DNA of 64,000 bases from assembly GCF_001447155.2 (NCBI RefSeq), contig NZ_CP014754.1, positions 3,162,001 through 3,226,000 on the forward strand, written 5' to 3'. The notes below the pieces were generated by a model that was not told the origin of the DNA, ran no database searches, and was given only the letters and a program-made list of their open reading frames with translations. Positions 34,003 through 44,529 of this stretch are shown one piece after another. Position 1 is the stretch's first letter, and every line of letters begins with the position of its first letter. This DNA is from Marinobacter sp. LQ44. GTDB lineage: Bacteria; Pseudomonadota; Gammaproteobacteria; Pseudomonadales; Oleiphilaceae. A program made the position numbers and the translations under genes.

Positions 34003-35199
34003 GTGTCTAAAGCAAAGTTTGAGCGTAACAAGCCGCACGTAAACGTGGGCACCATTGGTCACGTTGACCATGGTAAGACCACTCTGACAGCCGCCCTGAC
34101 TCGTGTATGTCACGAAGTTTGGGGTGCTGGTGAGAGCCGTGCTTTCGATCAGATCGATAACGCACCGGAAGAGCGTGCGCGTGGTATTACCATCGCGACC
34201 TCCCACGTTGAGTACGATTCTCCGACCCGTCACTACGCTCACGTAGACTGCCCGGGCCACGCGGATTATGTTAAGAACATGATCACCGGTGCTGCCCAGA
34301 TGGACGGCGCTATCCTGGTTTGCTCCGCAGCTGACGGCCCCATGCCGCAGACTCGTGAGCACATCCTGCTGTCCCGTCAGGTTGGCGTTCCTTACATTGT
34401 CGTGTTCCTGAACAAGGCTGACATGGTAGACGACGAGGAGCTGCTGGAGCTGGTTGAGATGGAAGTTCGTGACCTGCTGAGCCAGTACGACTTCCCGGGT
34501 GACGACACTCCGATCATCACTGGTTCTGCTCTGATGGCTCTGGAAGGTAAAGACGACAACGAGATGGGTACTACCGCTGTCAAGAAGCTGGTAGAAGCCC
34601 TGGACGACTACATCCCTGAGCCGGAGCGTGCGATCGATCAGCCGTTCCTGATGCCGATCGAGGACGTATTCTCCATCTCTGGTCGTGGTACCGTAGTAAC
34701 TGGCCGTGTAGAGCGTGGCATCATCAAGGTAGGTGACGAAGTGGAAATCGTGGGTATCCGCGACACCACCAAGACCACCTGTACTGGTGTTGAGATGTTC
34801 CGCAAGCTGCTGGACGAAGGTCGTGCCGGTGAGAACGTCGGTGTTCTGCTGCGTGGTACCAAGCGTGACGACGTTGAGCGTGGTCAGGTTCTGTGTGTAC
34901 CGGGCTCCATCAAGCCGCACACCAAGTTCGAGTGTGAAGTGTACGTACTGTCCAAAGAAGAAGGTGGTCGTCATACTCCGTTCTTCAAGGGCTACCGTCC
35001 GCAGTTCTACTTCCGGACTACTGATGTAACTGGTTCTTGTGAACTGCCGGAAGGCGTTGAAATGGTAATGCCGGGTGACAACGTGAAAATGACTGTTACC
35101 CTGATCGCTCCGATCGCCATGGAAGATGGTCTGCGCTTCGCGATTCGTGAAGGCGGCCGTACCGTTGGTGCCGGCGTGGTCTCCAAGATCATCGAGTAA
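34003..35199 (+). CDS. tufA: Elongation factor Tu, second copy
   Basis: This 398-residue protein is nearly identical to the copy at 17438-18634, with Ala42 and Tyr131 instead of Thr and Phe. It begins with GTG rather than ATG and is preceded by an AGGAAGAGGTG ribosome site. Its last 360 bases match the other copy exactly, while silent differences cluster in the first two thirds. It closes the str operon and is followed by a strong terminator. Confidence 0.98.
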   Translation: MSKAKFERNKPHVNVGTIGHVDHGKTTLTAALTRVCHEVWGAGESRAFDQIDNAPEERARGITIATSHVEYDSPTRHYAHVDCPGHADYVKNMITGAAQMDGAILVCSAADGPMPQTREHILLSRQVGVPYIVVFLNKADMVDDEELLELVEMEVRDLLSQYDFPGDDTPIITGSALMALEGKDDNEMGTTAVKKLVEALDDYIPEPERAIDQPFLMPIEDVFSISGRGTVVTGRVERGIIKVGDEVEIVGIRDTTKTTCTGVEMFRKLLDEGRAGENVGVLLRGTKRDDVERGQVLCVPGSIKPHTKFECEVYVLSKEEGGRHTPFFKGYRPQFYFRTTDVTGSCELPEGVEMVMPGDNVKMTVTLIAPIAMEDGLRFAIREGGRTVGAGVVSKIIE

Positions 35200-35218
35200 T
35201 CTGCTCGTTTGATCAGGA

Positions 35219-35249
35219 AAAAGGGGCTGACTGGTTCAGCCCCTTTTTC
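35219..35249 (+). terminator. Terminator of the str operon
   Basis: GGGGCTGA-CTGGT-TCAGCCCC forms a perfect eight-base-pair stem preceded by A residues and followed by TTTTT. Confidence 0.92.
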
Positions 35250-35295
35250 TGTTTAAGCCGCAAAGTCTGCCTGGCCTCCGTCAATATCAATGATG

Positions 35296-35324
35296 TTGAC
35301 AGGGTTGGGTATTATGCATACAAT
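35296..35324 (+). promoter_or_regulatory. Promoter of the S10 operon
   Basis: Consensus TTGACA (35296-35301), 17-base spacer, TACAAT (35319-35324). The resulting leader before rpsJ is only about 55 bases, too short for the long L4-controlled leader of E. coli. Confidence 0.88.
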
Positions 35325-35385
35325 GCGGCTCCTTTTTTTGAAGGTCGGCTAACTAGTAGCTGCTACGAGTGGAGTTTGGTGCATC

Positions 35386-35697
35386 ATGCAAAGCCAAAAG
35401 ATTCGAATCCGGTTGAAGGCGTTTGATTATCGCCTGATCGACCAGTCCACGCAGGAGATCGTCGATACCGCCAAGCGGACCGGCGCTCAGGTGCGTGGTC
35501 CTATTCCTCTGCCGACGCGCAAGGAAAAGTACACGGTATTGATCTCTCCGCACGTCAATAAAGACGCGCGTGATCAGTATGAAATTCGTACCCACAAGCG
35601 TTTGCTCGACATTGTTGAGCCAACGGAGAAGACAGTGGATGCTCTGATGAAACTGGACCTGGCAGCAGGTGTAGACGTTCAGATCAGCCTCGGCTAA
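35386..35697 (+). CDS. rpsJ: Ribosomal protein uS10 (NusE)
   Basis: This 103-residue protein belongs to the 30S head and, as NusE, pairs with NusB on boxA for rRNA antitermination. It begins [19 protein letters not shown]. The motif [31 protein letters not shown] middle part is conserved. First gene of the S10 operon. Confidence 0.98.
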
Positions 35698-35772
35698 TAC
35701 CGCCCGGTATTAGTCTGTGTAACTGTCACAGGCCATAGAGGGTGCAAGCCCCGTACACTTAAGAGGTGAAAC

Positions 35773-36411
35773 ATGGCAATTGGTGTTGTCGGTCGTAAGG
35801 CCGGTATGACCCGTATTTTTACGGATGAGGGGCAGGCATTGCCCGTAACGGTAATCGAGGTTGAGCCCAACCGCATTACCCAACTGAAAACTCTCGAAAA
35901 CGACGGCTACCGCGCTGTGCAGGTAACCGTAGGTTCTCGTCGTGCCTCCCGCGTTAGCAAGGCTGCTGCTGGTCACTTTGCGAAAGCAGGTGTCGAGGCT
36001 GGCCGTGGCGTGTGGGAATTTCGTCTGGCTGATGGCGAAGGTGAAGACCTTGCTGCAGGCGGCGAGCTGACAGTCTCTGTGTTTGAAGACGGTCAGGTGG
36101 TTGATGCCACTGGTCAGTCCAAAGGTAAGGGCTTCCAGGGTGGCGTCAAGCGCTGGAACTTCTCCATGCAGGACGCTACTCACGGTAACTCCCTGTCTCA
36201 TCGTGCTCCGGGTTCCATTGGTCAGAACCAGACTCCGGGCAAGGTATTCAAGGGTAAAAAGATGGCCGGTCAGATGGGTAACGCGCAGGTCACTGTGCAG
36301 AACCTGAAAATCGTCCGTGTCGATGCCGAGCGCAACCTGCTGCTGGTAAGTGGTGCCGTACCTGGTGCGACTGGCGGCGACGTTGTCATCAAGCCTGCAG
36401 TTAAAGCCTGA
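35773..36411 (+). CDS. rplC: Ribosomal protein uL3
   Basis: This 212-residue protein reaches toward the peptidyl-transferase centre. The long extension contains the conserved [19 protein letters not shown] (about residues 138-157), whose glutamine is methylated by PrmB in relatives. rplD follows after 11 bases. Confidence 0.98.
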   Translation: MAIGVVGRKAGMTRIFTDEGQALPVTVIEVEPNRITQLKTLENDGYRAVQVTVGSRRASRVSKAAAGHFAKAGVEAGRGVWEFRLADGEGEDLAAGGELTVSVFEDGQVVDATGQSKGKGFQGGVKRWNFSMQDATHGNSLSHRAPGSIGQNQTPGKVFKGKKMAGQMGNAQVTVQNLKIVRVDAERNLLLVSGAVPGATGGDVVIKPAVKA

Positions 36412-36422
36412 GGAGCGGTGCG

Positions 36423-37028
36423 ATGGAATTGACAATTACTGGTAGCGGCAAGGGGATCTCTGTTTCCGACGCTGCATTTGCCAAAGATTTTAATGAAGCA
36501 CTGGTGCACCAGGTGGTAACTGCCTACATGGCAGCTGGCCGTCAGGGTACCAAGGCTCAGAAAACACGTTCCGAAGTCAGTGGCGGTGGCAAGAAGCCGT
36601 GGCGTCAGAAGGGCACCGGTCGCGCTCGTGCGGGTACCATTCGCAGCCCGATCTGGCGTTCAGGTGGCGTAACGTTTGCGGCCAAGCCTCGTGATTTCGA
36701 ACAGAAAGTTAACCGCAAGATGTATCGTGCGGCTATGTGTTCCATTCTTTCCGAGCTGGTCCGTCAGGAGCGTCTGGTGGTTGTTGACGATATGAGCGTT
36801 GACAGTCCCAAGACCAAGGCGTTCACCGCCAAGCTGAAGGATCTGGGCGTATCTAACGCTCTGATTCTTTCCGATAGCGTTGAGCAGAACCTGCACCTGG
36901 CTTCCCGCAACATTCCTCACGTGGATGTTCGCGACGTGGCAGGTCTGGATCCGGTCAGCCTGGTTGCCTACGAGAACGTCGTGGTAACTGTTCCCGCTCT
37001 GAAGAAGATCGAGGAGATGCTGGGATGA
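36423..37028 (+). CDS. rplD: Ribosomal protein uL4
   Basis: This 201-residue protein lines the exit tunnel with its long loop ([19 protein letters not shown], about 55-75). In E. coli it also represses its operon by acting on the S10 leader and RNase E. It overlaps rplW by ATGA. Confidence 0.98.
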   Translation: MELTITGSGKGISVSDAAFAKDFNEALVHQVVTAYMAAGRQGTKAQKTRSEVSGGGKKPWRQKGTGRARAGTIRSPIWRSGGVTFAAKPRDFEQKVNRKMYRAAMCSILSELVRQERLVVVDDMSVDSPKTKAFTAKLKDLGVSNALILSDSVEQNLHLASRNIPHVDVRDVAGLDPVSLVAYENVVVTVPALKKIEEMLG

Positions 37029-37318
37029 ATCAGGAACGTATTTATAAGGTCCTGCTGGGGCCGCACGTATCAGAGAAAGCGTCTCTGGCAGCCGAGCGTG
37101 GTCAGGTGGTATTCCGTGTAGCACCCGATGCCACCAAGCCGGAGATCAAGAAAGCCGTTGAGCAGCTGTTCAACGTCACCGTAGAAGGTGTTCAGGTTCT
37201 GAACCGTAAGGGTAAGCTCAAGCGCACTATCCGCGGGTTCGGCAAGCGTAATGACATTCGTAAGGCTTACGTCAAGCTGGCAGAAGGTCAGGACATCGAT
37301 TTTCTGGATGTGGAATAA
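37025..37318 (+). CDS. rplW: Ribosomal protein uL23
   Basis: This 97-residue protein surrounds the tunnel exit and docks trigger factor and SRP. The sequence shows [10 protein letters not shown], the typical opening, and the loop NRKGKLKR. It starts within the rplD stop (ATGA), so the two are translationally coupled. Confidence 0.97.
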   Translation: MNQERIYKVLLGPHVSEKASLAAERGQVVFRVAPDATKPEIKKAVEQLFNVTVEGVQVLNRKGKLKRTIRGFGKRNDIRKAYVKLAEGQDIDFLDVE

Positions 37319-37335
37319 GGTAAAGGGGTCGTAAT

Positions 37336-38163
37336 ATGCCGATCGTCAAAACCAAGCCAACATCTGCCGGACGCCGTCACGTTGTAAAACTTTACAACCC
37401 GGATCTGCACAAAGGACGTCCTTACGAGCCGTTGGTAGAAACTAAGAGTAAGTCAGGTGGTCGTAACAACGCTGGCCGCATTACTACTCGTCACATTGGT
37501 GGTGGCCACAAGCAGCACTACCGTGTCATCGATTTCAAGCGGACCAAAGATGGTATCCCGGCGGTTATTGAGCGCCTGGAATACGATCCTAACCGCTCTG
37601 CGCACATCGCGCTGCTGAAGTACTCCGATGGCGAGCGTCGCTACATCATCGCTCCCAAAGGTATGAAGGCAGGTGATCCTGTGCGGTCCGGCGTCGACGC
37701 GCCGATTAAGGTGGGCTCCACTCTGCCGCTCCGGAACATTCCGGTCGGTTCTGTGATCCACTGCGTCGAACTCAAGCCTGGCAAAGGTGCCCAGCTGGCT
37801 CGCTCCGCGGGCGCATCCGTACAGCTGGTAGCTCGGGAAGGGGCTTATGCCACTATCCGCCTGCGTTCAGGTGAAATGCGTAAGGTGCTTGTAGATTGCC
37901 GTGCAACGCTGGGTGAAGTATCCAACAGCGAGCACAGCCTCAAGCAGCTTGGTAAAGCGGGTGCATCACGTTGGCGCGGTAAACGTCCAACAGTGCGTGG
38001 TGTTGCTATGAACCCAGTTGACCACCCACATGGTGGTGGTGAAGGGCGTACCTCTGGCGGGCGTCACCCGGTTACTCCGTGGGGTGTTCCGACCAAAGGG
38101 CATAAGACTCGTAAGAACAAACGTACTGACAAGATGATAGTACGTCGTCGTTCAGCCAAGTAA
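37336..38163 (+). CDS. rplB: Ribosomal protein uL2
   Basis: This 275-residue protein contacts the peptidyl-transferase region and bridges the subunits. The C-terminal signature [18 protein letters not shown] contains the conserved histidine needed for activity, near residue 230. Family length is about 273. Confidence 0.98.
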   Translation: MPIVKTKPTSAGRRHVVKLYNPDLHKGRPYEPLVETKSKSGGRNNAGRITTRHIGGGHKQHYRVIDFKRTKDGIPAVIERLEYDPNRSAHIALLKYSDGERRYIIAPKGMKAGDPVRSGVDAPIKVGSTLPLRNIPVGSVIHCVELKPGKGAQLARSAGASVQLVAREGAYATIRLRSGEMRKVLVDCRATLGEVSNSEHSLKQLGKAGASRWRGKRPTVRGVAMNPVDHPHGGGEGRTSGGRHPVTPWGVPTKGHKTRKNKRTDKMIVRRRSAK

Positions 38164-38186
38164 ACGACTACATAGAGGTAATTGCT

Positions 38187-38462
38187 GTGCCACGTTCTTT
38201 GAAGAAAGGTCCTTTTATAGACCTGCATCTGTTGAAGAAGGTCGAGGCAGCTCTGGAAGCAAATGACAAGCGGCCGATCAAAACCTGGTCCCGCCGGTCA
38301 ACAATCTTTCCGGAGATGGTAGGCCTGACCATTGCAGTCCACAACGGCAAGCAGCACGTGCCAGTTTATGTCACCGAAGATATGGTGGGTCATAAGCTGG
38401 GTGAGTTCGCGGCAACGCGTACTTATCGTGGTCATGCGGCCGACAAGAAAGCTAAACGCTGA
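38187..38462 (+). CDS. rpsS: Ribosomal protein uS19
   Basis: This 91-residue protein of the 30S head contacts the A-site finger. It starts with GTG after AGAGGTAA and reads [18 protein letters not shown], then [20 protein letters not shown]. Length equals the family norm. Confidence 0.97.
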   Translation: MPRSLKKGPFIDLHLLKKVEAALEANDKRPIKTWSRRSTIFPEMVGLTIAVHNGKQHVPVYVTEDMVGHKLGEFAATRTYRGHAADKKAKR

Positions 38463-38478
38463 TTGTGAGGTAATAGAA

Positions 38479-38811
38479 ATGGAAGTAGCAGCCAAGTACA
38501 AGGGCGCTCGCCTCTCAGCTCAGAAAGCACGTCTTGTTGCCGACCAGGTACGCGGCAAGGCTGTTGAGGACGCCCTGAACATTCTGACTTTCAGCCCGAA
38601 GAAGGCAGCGGTTGTGATCAAGAAAGCTCTTGAATCCGCCATTGCCAACGCTGAGCACAACGAAGGTCTGGACGTAGATGATCTGCGGGTTTCCACCGTC
38701 ATGGTGGATGAGGGCCCAACGCTCAAGCGAATCAAAGCTCGAGCCAAGGGGCGCGCTGACCGTATTTTCAAGCGCACCTGTCATATCACCGTCAAGGTCG
38801 CCGACAAGTAG
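38479..38811 (+). CDS. rplV: Ribosomal protein uL22
   Basis: This 110-residue protein lines the exit tunnel. It starts at the ATG at 38479 ([20 protein letters not shown]); in-frame sequence further upstream lies inside rpsS. The C-terminal loop [18 protein letters not shown] is where macrolide-resistance changes arise in relatives; none is seen here. Confidence 0.97.
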   Translation: MEVAAKYKGARLSAQKARLVADQVRGKAVEDALNILTFSPKKAAVVIKKALESAIANAEHNEGLDVDDLRVSTVMVDEGPTLKRIKARAKGRADRIFKRTCHITVKVADK

Positions 38812-38822
38812 GAGATGCTCAG

Positions 38823-39506
38823 ATGGGTCATAAAGTAAATCCAACCGGCATGCGCCTGGGTGTGATCAAAGAGCACAACTCAGTGTGGTATGCCGACAAG
38901 AAGGACTACGCGAAGAATCTGCTGAATGATATTCAGGTTCGCGAGTTCCTGGACAAGCGTCTGGTTAAGGCGTCTGTCAGCAAGATCGTGATCGAGCGCC
39001 CTGCTCAGAACGCCCGGATCACGATCCATACCGCCCGCCCCGGTATTGTTATCGGTAAGAAGGGTGAAGATGTTGACCGTCTGCGTCGCGAAGTCAGCGA
39101 CATGATGGGTGTGCCTGTGCACATCAACATCGAAGAAGTCCGCAAGCCGGACCTGGATGCCCGCCTGGTAGCGCAAAACGTTGCCGGTCAGCTGGAGCGT
39201 CGTGTGATGTTCCGTCGCGCCATGAAGCGTGCGGTTCAGAACGCCATGCGTCAGGGTGCCAAGGGTATCAAGATTCAGGTTGGCGGTCGTCTTGGGGGTG
39301 CTGAAATCGCACGTTCCGAGTGGTATCGCGAAGGTCGTGTACCTCTGCACACATTGCGTGCAGATATTGATTATGCAACCTATGAAGCGCACACCACTTA
39401 CGGCGTTATCGGCGTAAAGGTATGGATCTTCAAAGGTGAGATTCTTGGTGGTATGGAGCAGGTCCGTGCTGACAAGAAAGCCTCTGGGAAGAAAGGTTCT
39501 AAGTAA
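38823..39506 (+). CDS. rpsC: Ribosomal protein uS3
   Basis: This 227-residue protein forms part of the mRNA entry tunnel and helicase. It has the N-terminal [13 protein letters not shown] and a KH domain with [15 protein letters not shown] (about residues 71-85). The C-terminal Lys-rich tail ends [10 protein letters not shown]. Confidence 0.98.
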   Translation: MGHKVNPTGMRLGVIKEHNSVWYADKKDYAKNLLNDIQVREFLDKRLVKASVSKIVIERPAQNARITIHTARPGIVIGKKGEDVDRLRREVSDMMGVPVHINIEEVRKPDLDARLVAQNVAGQLERRVMFRRAMKRAVQNAMRQGAKGIKIQVGGRLGGAEIARSEWYREGRVPLHTLRADIDYATYEAHTTYGVIGVKVWIFKGEILGGMEQVRADKKASGKKGSK

Positions 39507-39518
39507 AGGGGCACTCTT

Positions 39519-39932
39519 ATGCTGCAACCAAAACGCACCAAATTCCGCAAGGTAATGAAAGGCCGTAACACCGGTCTTGCTCACCGCGCCAACAAGGTGA
39601 GCTTCGGTGAATACGGATTGAAAGCGACCAGTCGCGGGCGTATAACTGCGCGCCAGATTGAGGCGGCACGTCGTACTATGACACGTCGTATCAAGCGGGG
39701 CGGTAAGATCTGGATCCGGGTTTTCCCGGACAAGCCGATCACCGGTAAGCCGCTTGAAGTACGGATGGGTAAAGGTAAAGGTTCTGTCGAGTATTGGGTG
39801 GCTGAAATTCAGCCGGGCCGTATGTTGTACGAGATGGAAGGTGTTTCCGAGGAAATCGCTCGTGAGGCCTTCACTCTTGCAGCGGCCAAACTGCCGGTAC
39901 AGACCACCTTTGTAACGAGGACGGTGATGTGA
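39519..39932 (+). CDS. rplP: Ribosomal protein uL16
   Basis: This 137-residue protein positions the A-site tRNA in the 50S subunit. It begins [19 protein letters not shown] and contains [20 protein letters not shown] with the conserved arginine (about residue 81) hydroxylated by YcfD in E. coli. Its stop overlaps the rpmC start by one base. Confidence 0.98.
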   Translation: MLQPKRTKFRKVMKGRNTGLAHRANKVSFGEYGLKATSRGRITARQIEAARRTMTRRIKRGGKIWIRVFPDKPITGKPLEVRMGKGKGSVEYWVAEIQPGRMLYEMEGVSEEIAREAFTLAAAKLPVQTTFVTRTVM

Positions 39933-40123
39933 TGAATGCAACAGAGCTGCGTGAAAAGTCAGTCGAGGAGCTGAACAAAGAGCTGATCGACCTCCTGAAG
40001 GAGCAGTTCAACCTGCGCATGCGCAAAGCGACAGGTCAGCTGAATCAGTCTCACCTCCTCGGCAAGGTGAAGCGCGATATCGCTCGCGTTAAAACGGTAT
40101 TGAATGAAAAGGCAGGACAGTGA
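39932..40123 (+). CDS. rpmC: Ribosomal protein uL29
   Basis: This 63-residue helical-hairpin protein sits at the tunnel exit. I start it at the ATG at 39932, which shares its A with the rplP stop; a GTG one codon earlier is possible. The motif [20 protein letters not shown] is typical. rpsQ begins one base after the stop. Confidence 0.96.
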   Translation: MNATELREKSVEELNKELIDLLKEQFNLRMRKATGQLNQSHLLGKVKRDIARVKTVLNEKAGQ

Positions 40124-40124
40124 C

Positions 40125-40391
40125 ATGACCGAAGCTACCCAAACTGCCAGAACTCTGAGCGGCAAGGTCGTGAGCAACAAGATGGACAAGTCCATCGTGG
40201 TCCTGGTTGAGCGTCAGGTGAAACATCCTCTGTACGGTAAGTACATGAAGCGCTCGACCAAGATCCATGCGCACGATGAAAGCAATCAGTGCAACATCGG
40301 CGACATCGTAACCATCCAGGAAACCCGCCCGGTCTCCAAGACCAAAAGCTGGGCCCTGGTGGAAGTCACCGAACGCGCGTCCAAGGTGTAA
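40125..40391 (+). CDS. rpsQ: Ribosomal protein uS17
   Basis: This 88-residue OB-fold protein binds the 30S body. It starts at the ATG at 40125, one base after the rpmC stop; an upstream in-frame ATG lies inside rpmC. The motifs [18 protein letters not shown] and [16 protein letters not shown] are conserved. Confidence 0.97.
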   Translation: MTEATQTARTLSGKVVSNKMDKSIVVLVERQVKHPLYGKYMKRSTKIHAHDESNQCNIGDIVTIQETRPVSKTKSWALVEVTERASKV

Positions 40392-40409
40392 TTCGCCCGG
40401 AGAACAACC

Positions 40410-40778
40410 ATGATTCAGACTCAAACAATGCTTGAAGTCGCGGATAACAGTGGTGCACGTCAGGTTATGTGCATCAAGGTCCTGGGCGGATCTCACCGGC
40501 GTTATGCGAGCGTTGGGGATATCATCAAGGTAACCGTTAAGGAAGCCATCCCCCGCGGTAAGGTGAAGAAAGGCCAGGTCCTCAAGGCTGTTGTAGTACG
40601 TACCCGTAAGGGTGTGCGTCGTCCGGACGGTTCACTGATCCGTTTTGACGGTAACGCGGCGGTACTTCTGAACAATCAGGACGCTCCCATTGGTACCCGT
40701 ATCTTCGGACCGGTTACCCGTGAACTGCGTAACGAGAAGTTCATGAAGATTATCTCACTGGCACCCGAAGTACTTTAA
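40410..40778 (+). CDS. rplN: Ribosomal protein uL14
   Basis: This 122-residue protein lies at the subunit interface and binds the silencing factor RsfS in relatives. It begins [19 protein letters not shown] and contains [20 protein letters not shown]. First gene of the spc group; no separate promoter was recognised, so it may be read from S10. Confidence 0.98.
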   Translation: MIQTQTMLEVADNSGARQVMCIKVLGGSHRRYASVGDIIKVTVKEAIPRGKVKKGQVLKAVVVRTRKGVRRPDGSLIRFDGNAAVLLNNQDAPIGTRIFGPVTRELRNEKFMKIISLAPEVL

Positions 40779-40795
40779 AGGACCAGAGGCCGGTT

Positions 40796-41116
40796 ATGAA
40801 AAAGATCAAACGAGATGACGAAGTAATCGTCACCACGGGGAAAGACAAAGACAAACGTGGTAAAGTCCTGAAAGTTCTGGACGACGGTCGCGTGCTTGTT
40901 TCTGGCATCAATATGATGAAGAAACACACAAAGCCGAACCCGATGCTTGGCACCCCGGGCGGTATCGTCGAAAAAGAAGCGCCTATCCAGGCTTCCAACG
41001 TGGCTATTTTTAATCCGCAGACCGGCAAAGCCGATCGTGTTGGCTTCCAGATCAAGGAAGACGGCAGCAAAGTGCGGATCTTCAAGTCCACGAAAGAAGC
41101 TGTCGATAACCAGTAA
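40796..41116 (+). CDS. rplX: Ribosomal protein uL24
   Basis: This 106-residue KOW-domain protein starts 50S assembly. It reads [20 protein letters not shown] and has the conserved [13 protein letters not shown] loop and [10 protein letters not shown]. Confidence 0.97.
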   Translation: MKKIKRDDEVIVTTGKDKDKRGKVLKVLDDGRVLVSGINMMKKHTKPNPMLGTPGGIVEKEAPIQASNVAIFNPQTGKADRVGFQIKEDGSKVRIFKSTKEAVDNQ

Positions 41117-41131
41117 GCGGTGGTGGTTACG

Positions 41132-41671
41132 ATGCTTAACATGAAAGAGCAGTACACTAAGGAAGTGGTACCCGCCCTGCAGAAAGAGTTCGGTTACAAG
41201 AACGTTATGCAGGTGCCGCGTATCGAGAAAATCACCCTGAACATGGGTGTTGGCGAAGCGGTTGGTGACAAAAAGCTGATTGAAAACGCGGTGGCGGATC
41301 TTGAGCGCCTGGCGGGTCAAAAAGCGGTTGTTACCAAGGCGCGCAAATCCGTAGCGGGTTTCAAAATCCGTGAAGGTTGGCCGATTGGCTGTAAGGTGAC
41401 CCTGCGCGGTGAGCGTATGTGGGATTTCTTTGATCGCCTGGTGCACATTGCGGTTCCCCGCATTCGTGACTTCCGCGGTCTGAACCCGAAATCCTTCGAC
41501 GGTCGCGGTAACTACAGCATGGGTGTTCGTGAGCAGATCATCTTCCCTGAGATCGAGTACGACAAAGTCGACAAGATCCGCGGGTTGGATATCACCATCA
41601 CCACCACTGCCGGTACCGACGACGAAGGTCGCGAACTGTTGAAAGCCTTTGGCTTTCCGTTCAAGAAATAA
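41132..41671 (+). CDS. rplE: Ribosomal protein uL5
   Basis: This 179-residue protein binds 5S rRNA and touches the P-site tRNA. The ATG at 41132 gives exactly the E. coli length; a GTG at 41120 would add four residues. The motif [20 protein letters not shown] is typical, as is [18 protein letters not shown]. Confidence 0.96.
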   Translation: MLNMKEQYTKEVVPALQKEFGYKNVMQVPRIEKITLNMGVGEAVGDKKLIENAVADLERLAGQKAVVTKARKSVAGFKIREGWPIGCKVTLRGERMWDFFDRLVHIAVPRIRDFRGLNPKSFDGRGNYSMGVREQIIFPEIEYDKVDKIRGLDITITTTAGTDDEGRELLKAFGFPFKK

Positions 41672-41683
41672 GGAACGAGTGAC

Positions 41684-41989
41684 ATGGCGAAGGTTTCAAT
41701 GAAAAACCGTGAGCTCAAGCGCGAAAAGACTGTGGCTAAATTCGCAGCCAAGCGCGCCGAGCTCAAGGCGATTATCAAAAACCCGAATACCAGCGAAGAA
41801 GATCGTTGGAACGCGCAAATGAAGCTGCAGCAGCTGCCTCGTGATGCGAGTCCCTCACGTCTTCGGAATCGTTGCCAGGTGACTGGTCGTCCCCACGGCG
41901 TTCTGCGCAAGTTCGAACTGTCACGGATCAAACTCCGTGAGTACGGCATGCGCGGTGACGTTCCGGGCCTGACCAAGGCAAGCTGGTAA
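41684..41989 (+). CDS. rpsN: Ribosomal protein uS14 (zinc-free form)
   Basis: This 101-residue protein of the 30S head is the long form that lacks the CxxC zinc sites of the short paralogue. It ends [27 protein letters not shown] sequence followed by [11 protein letters not shown]. Length equals E. coli S14. Confidence 0.97.
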   Translation: MAKVSMKNRELKREKTVAKFAAKRAELKAIIKNPNTSEEDRWNAQMKLQQLPRDASPSRLRNRCQVTGRPHGVLRKFELSRIKLREYGMRGDVPGLTKASW

Positions 41990-41996
41990 GATAGGT

Positions 41997-42016
41997 CGCC
42001 TGACTTCGGTCAGGTG
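41997..42016 (+). other. UUCG-capped hairpin between rpsN and rpsH
   Basis: CGCCTGAC-TTCG-GTCAGGTG forms eight pairs (one G-U) closed by a C(UUCG)G tetraloop, in the unusually long 88-base gap before rpsH. No T-run follows. It may stabilise the mRNA or regulate rpsH. Confidence 0.55.
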
Positions 42017-42077
42017 CCTGTTGGTAAGCGGTGCGGCACGCCGCTGCACAACTAAAAAGATCAGGAGCCTCATACTA

Positions 42078-42470
42078 ATGAGTATGCAAGACACGCTTGC
42101 GGATATGTTTACCCGTATCCGTAATGCCCAGATGGCATCGAAAGCTGATGTGACGATGCCGTCTTCAAAAATGAAGGTCTCCGTGGCCCAGGTCCTTAAG
42201 GACGAAGGCTACGTAGCAGATTTTTCTGTTTCAGCTGACGCGAAGCCCGAGCTGACCATCACTCTGAAATACTTCGGCGGCAAGCCGGTTATTGAAGAGA
42301 TCAAGCGGGTCAGCCGTCCGAGTCTGCGCCAGTACAAAGGCGCTGGGGAACTGCCGAAGGTTTCCGGCGGTCTGGGAGTCGCGATTGTCTCAACGTCCAA
42401 GGGCGTTATGACAGACCGCGCCGCACGTGCTGCAGGCGTGGGTGGCGAAGTCATCTGCACCGTATTCTAG
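42078..42470 (+). CDS. rpsH: Ribosomal protein uS8
   Basis: This 130-residue protein binds the central domain of 16S rRNA and is the spc-operon repressor in E. coli. The ATG at 42078 follows AGGAG at a 10-base spacing. It reads [18 protein letters not shown] and ends GGEVICTVF. Longer in-frame sequence upstream crosses the hairpin and is not coding. Confidence 0.97.
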   Translation: MSMQDTLADMFTRIRNAQMASKADVTMPSSKMKVSVAQVLKDEGYVADFSVSADAKPELTITLKYFGGKPVIEEIKRVSRPSLRQYKGAGELPKVSGGLGVAIVSTSKGVMTDRAARAAGVGGEVICTVF

Positions 42471-42479
42471 GAGATACAC

Positions 42480-43013
42480 ATGTCCAGGGTTGCCAATAAT
42501 CCTGTCGTGCTGCCTTCCGGTGTTGAGGTTAAGCTGAACGGACAGGAAATTAATGTGAAGGGCTCCAAGGGAGCTCTCCAATTCACCATTCACCAAGCGG
42601 TTGAAGTGAAGCAGGAAGAGGGTTCTCTTCGCTTTGCGGCCCGCGATGGTGCGAAACAGTCCCGCGCTCTTGCTGGTACTACTCGTGCGCTGGTTAACAA
42701 CATGGTTACCGGCGTATCCACAGGCTGGGAGCGTAAGCTGCAGCTGACGGGCGTAGGTTATCGTGCGCAGGCGCAAGGTAAGAAGCTCAATCTGACACTG
42801 GGTTTTTCTCACCCGGTTGAGTACGAGCTGCCCGAGGGTGTTACCGCTGAAACTCCGTCCAATACGGAAGTTGTGATTCGCGGTATCGACAAGCAACAGG
42901 TTGGCCAGGTCGCTGCTGAAATCCGCGCGTTCCGTCCGCCCGAGCCTTATAAGGGCAAGGGTGTTCGTTATGCGGATGAGCAGGTCAGACGCAAAGAAGC
43001 CAAGAAGAAATAA
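42480..43013 (+). CDS. rplF: Ribosomal protein uL6
   Basis: This 177-residue protein lies near the factor-binding site. The C-terminal signature [20 protein letters not shown] is intact. It begins [20 protein letters not shown], like other gammaproteobacterial L6. Confidence 0.98.
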   Translation: MSRVANNPVVLPSGVEVKLNGQEINVKGSKGALQFTIHQAVEVKQEEGSLRFAARDGAKQSRALAGTTRALVNNMVTGVSTGWERKLQLTGVGYRAQAQGKKLNLTLGFSHPVEYELPEGVTAETPSNTEVVIRGIDKQQVGQVAAEIRAFRPPEPYKGKGVRYADEQVRRKEAKKK

Positions 43014-43022
43014 GGCGGGACT

Positions 43023-43370
43023 ATGAGCGCGAATAACGAAAGATTGCGTCGCGCACGCAAAGTGCGCATGAAGATCCGTGAACTGGGTACCGACCGTCTG
43101 TGCGTTCACCGCACGCCGCGTCATATGTACGCCCAGGTTACGACTGCAGATGGCAGCAAAGTGCTGGCCACTGCCTCCACGTTGGATAAGGAACTGCGCC
43201 AGGGTGCAACCGGTAACGTGGACGCTGCCAAGAAGGTCGGTCAGCTGATTGCTGAGCGTGCCAAGGCGGCAGGCATTGAGAAGGTCGCTTTTGACCGCTC
43301 AGGTTACCGTTATCACGGTCGTGTACAGGCTCTTGCCGACGCAGCCCGTGAAGCTGGCTTGCAATTCTAA
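43023..43370 (+). CDS. rplR: Ribosomal protein uL18
   Basis: This 115-residue protein binds 5S rRNA together with L5. It has an Arg/Lys-rich N-terminus ([18 protein letters not shown]) and the C-terminal [23 protein letters not shown] signature split over residues 92-114. Confidence 0.97.
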   Translation: MSANNERLRRARKVRMKIRELGTDRLCVHRTPRHMYAQVTTADGSKVLATASTLDKELRQGATGNVDAAKKVGQLIAERAKAAGIEKVAFDRSGYRYHGRVQALADAAREAGLQF

Positions 43371-43382
43371 GAGGTGGAGAAG

Positions 43383-43883
43383 ATGAGCGTTAACGAACAG
43401 AAGGCGCCTGAGCTCCAGGAAAAGCTGGTTCAGGTCAATCGCGTCGCCAAGGTAGTTAAAGGCGGCCGTATTTTTGCCTTCACCGCACTGACTGTAGTGG
43501 GTGATGGCAAAGGACGCGTTGGTTTCGGTCGTGGTAAGGCCCGGGAAGTCCCGGTTGCCATCCAGAAGGCGATGGAAGCTGCTCGCAAGAACATGGTAGA
43601 CGTGGCCCTTGACGGCACCACCCTGCAGTACGCAGTTCGTGCCCAGCACGGTGGCTCCAAGGTGTTCATGCAGCCTGCATCTGAAGGTACCGGTATTATC
43701 GCCGGTGGTGCGATGCGTGCGGTACTGGAAGTGGCCGGCGTACACAACGTACTGTCCAAGTGCTACGGCTCTACCAACCCGGTGAACGTTGTACGTTCTA
43801 CCATCAAGGGTCTGCAGGCCATGAAGGCGCCTGAAGATATTGCAGCCAAGCGCGGTAAATCCGTCGAAGATATTCTGGGTTGA
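43383..43883 (+). CDS. rpsE: Ribosomal protein uS5
   Basis: This 166-residue protein supports decoding accuracy at the mRNA entry. I start at the ATG at 43383, preceded by GAGGTGGAG; a GTG at 43374 overlaps that ribosome site. The double-stranded-RNA-binding-like domain ([20 protein letters not shown]) is conserved. Confidence 0.97.
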   Translation: MSVNEQKAPELQEKLVQVNRVAKVVKGGRIFAFTALTVVGDGKGRVGFGRGKAREVPVAIQKAMEAARKNMVDVALDGTTLQYAVRAQHGGSKVFMQPASEGTGIIAGGAMRAVLEVAGVHNVLSKCYGSTNPVNVVRSTIKGLQAMKAPEDIAAKRGKSVEDILG

Positions 43884-43887
43884 AGTC

Positions 43888-44076
43888 ATGGCGAACGCAA
43901 AAACGATCAAAGTAACTCTGACCCGCAGCCCGATCGGCTGTCAGCCCAAGCACAAGCTGTGTGTGAAAGGCCTGGGTCTTCGTAAAATCGGTCATACCGT
44001 TGAAGTGGAAGATACACCTTCTATTCGCGGCATGATCAACCGGGTTAACTACCTGGTGCAGGTTGAGGAGAACTAA
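43888..44076 (+). CDS. rpmD: Ribosomal protein uL30
   Basis: This 62-residue protein begins [18 protein letters not shown] four bases after the rpsE stop and ends LVQVEEN. In-frame sequence upstream of 43888 lies inside rpsE. Length fits the bacterial family. Confidence 0.96.
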   Translation: MANAKTIKVTLTRSPIGCQPKHKLCVKGLGLRKIGHTVEVEDTPSIRGMINRVNYLVQVEEN

Positions 44077-44077
44077 G

Positions 44078-44512
44078 ATGCGTCTGAACGAACTTGCTCC
44101 GGAACCTGGTTCACGTCCTTCCGCCAAGCGTGTCGGTCGTGGTATCGGTAGCGGTCTGGGTAAAACTGGTGGTCGCGGTCATAAAGGTCTGAAATCCCGT
44201 TCCGGTGGCTCCGTAGCGCCTGGTTTCGAGGGTGGTCAGCAGCCTTTGGCCCGTCGTCTGCCCAAGTTTGGTTTCACTTCCCGCCAGCAGCGCTATGTTG
44301 CCGAAATTCGCCTGAACGAGCTGGCGAAGGTTGAAGGCGACGTGGTCGATCTGGCTGCACTGAAGAAGGCTGACATCATTCGCGAAGAAATTCGCGAAGC
44401 CAAGGTTATGCTGTCCGGTGAGCTGGATCGCGCTGTAACCGTGAAAGGGCTACGTGTCACCAAAGGCGCACGCGAGGCAATCATTGCCGCGGGTGGGAAA
44501 GTCGAAGACTAA
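44078..44512 (+). CDS. rplO: Ribosomal protein uL15
   Basis: This 144-residue late-assembly protein starts at the ATG at 44078, one base after the rpmD stop, and reads [20 protein letters not shown] with the glycine-rich [18 protein letters not shown]. Length equals E. coli L15. Confidence 0.97.
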   Translation: MRLNELAPEPGSRPSAKRVGRGIGSGLGKTGGRGHKGLKSRSGGSVAPGFEGGQQPLARRLPKFGFTSRQQRYVAEIRLNELAKVEGDVVDLAALKKADIIREEIREAKVMLSGELDRAVTVKGLRVTKGAREAIIAAGGKVED

Positions 44513-44529
44513 GACGAGTCGAGGACTAA

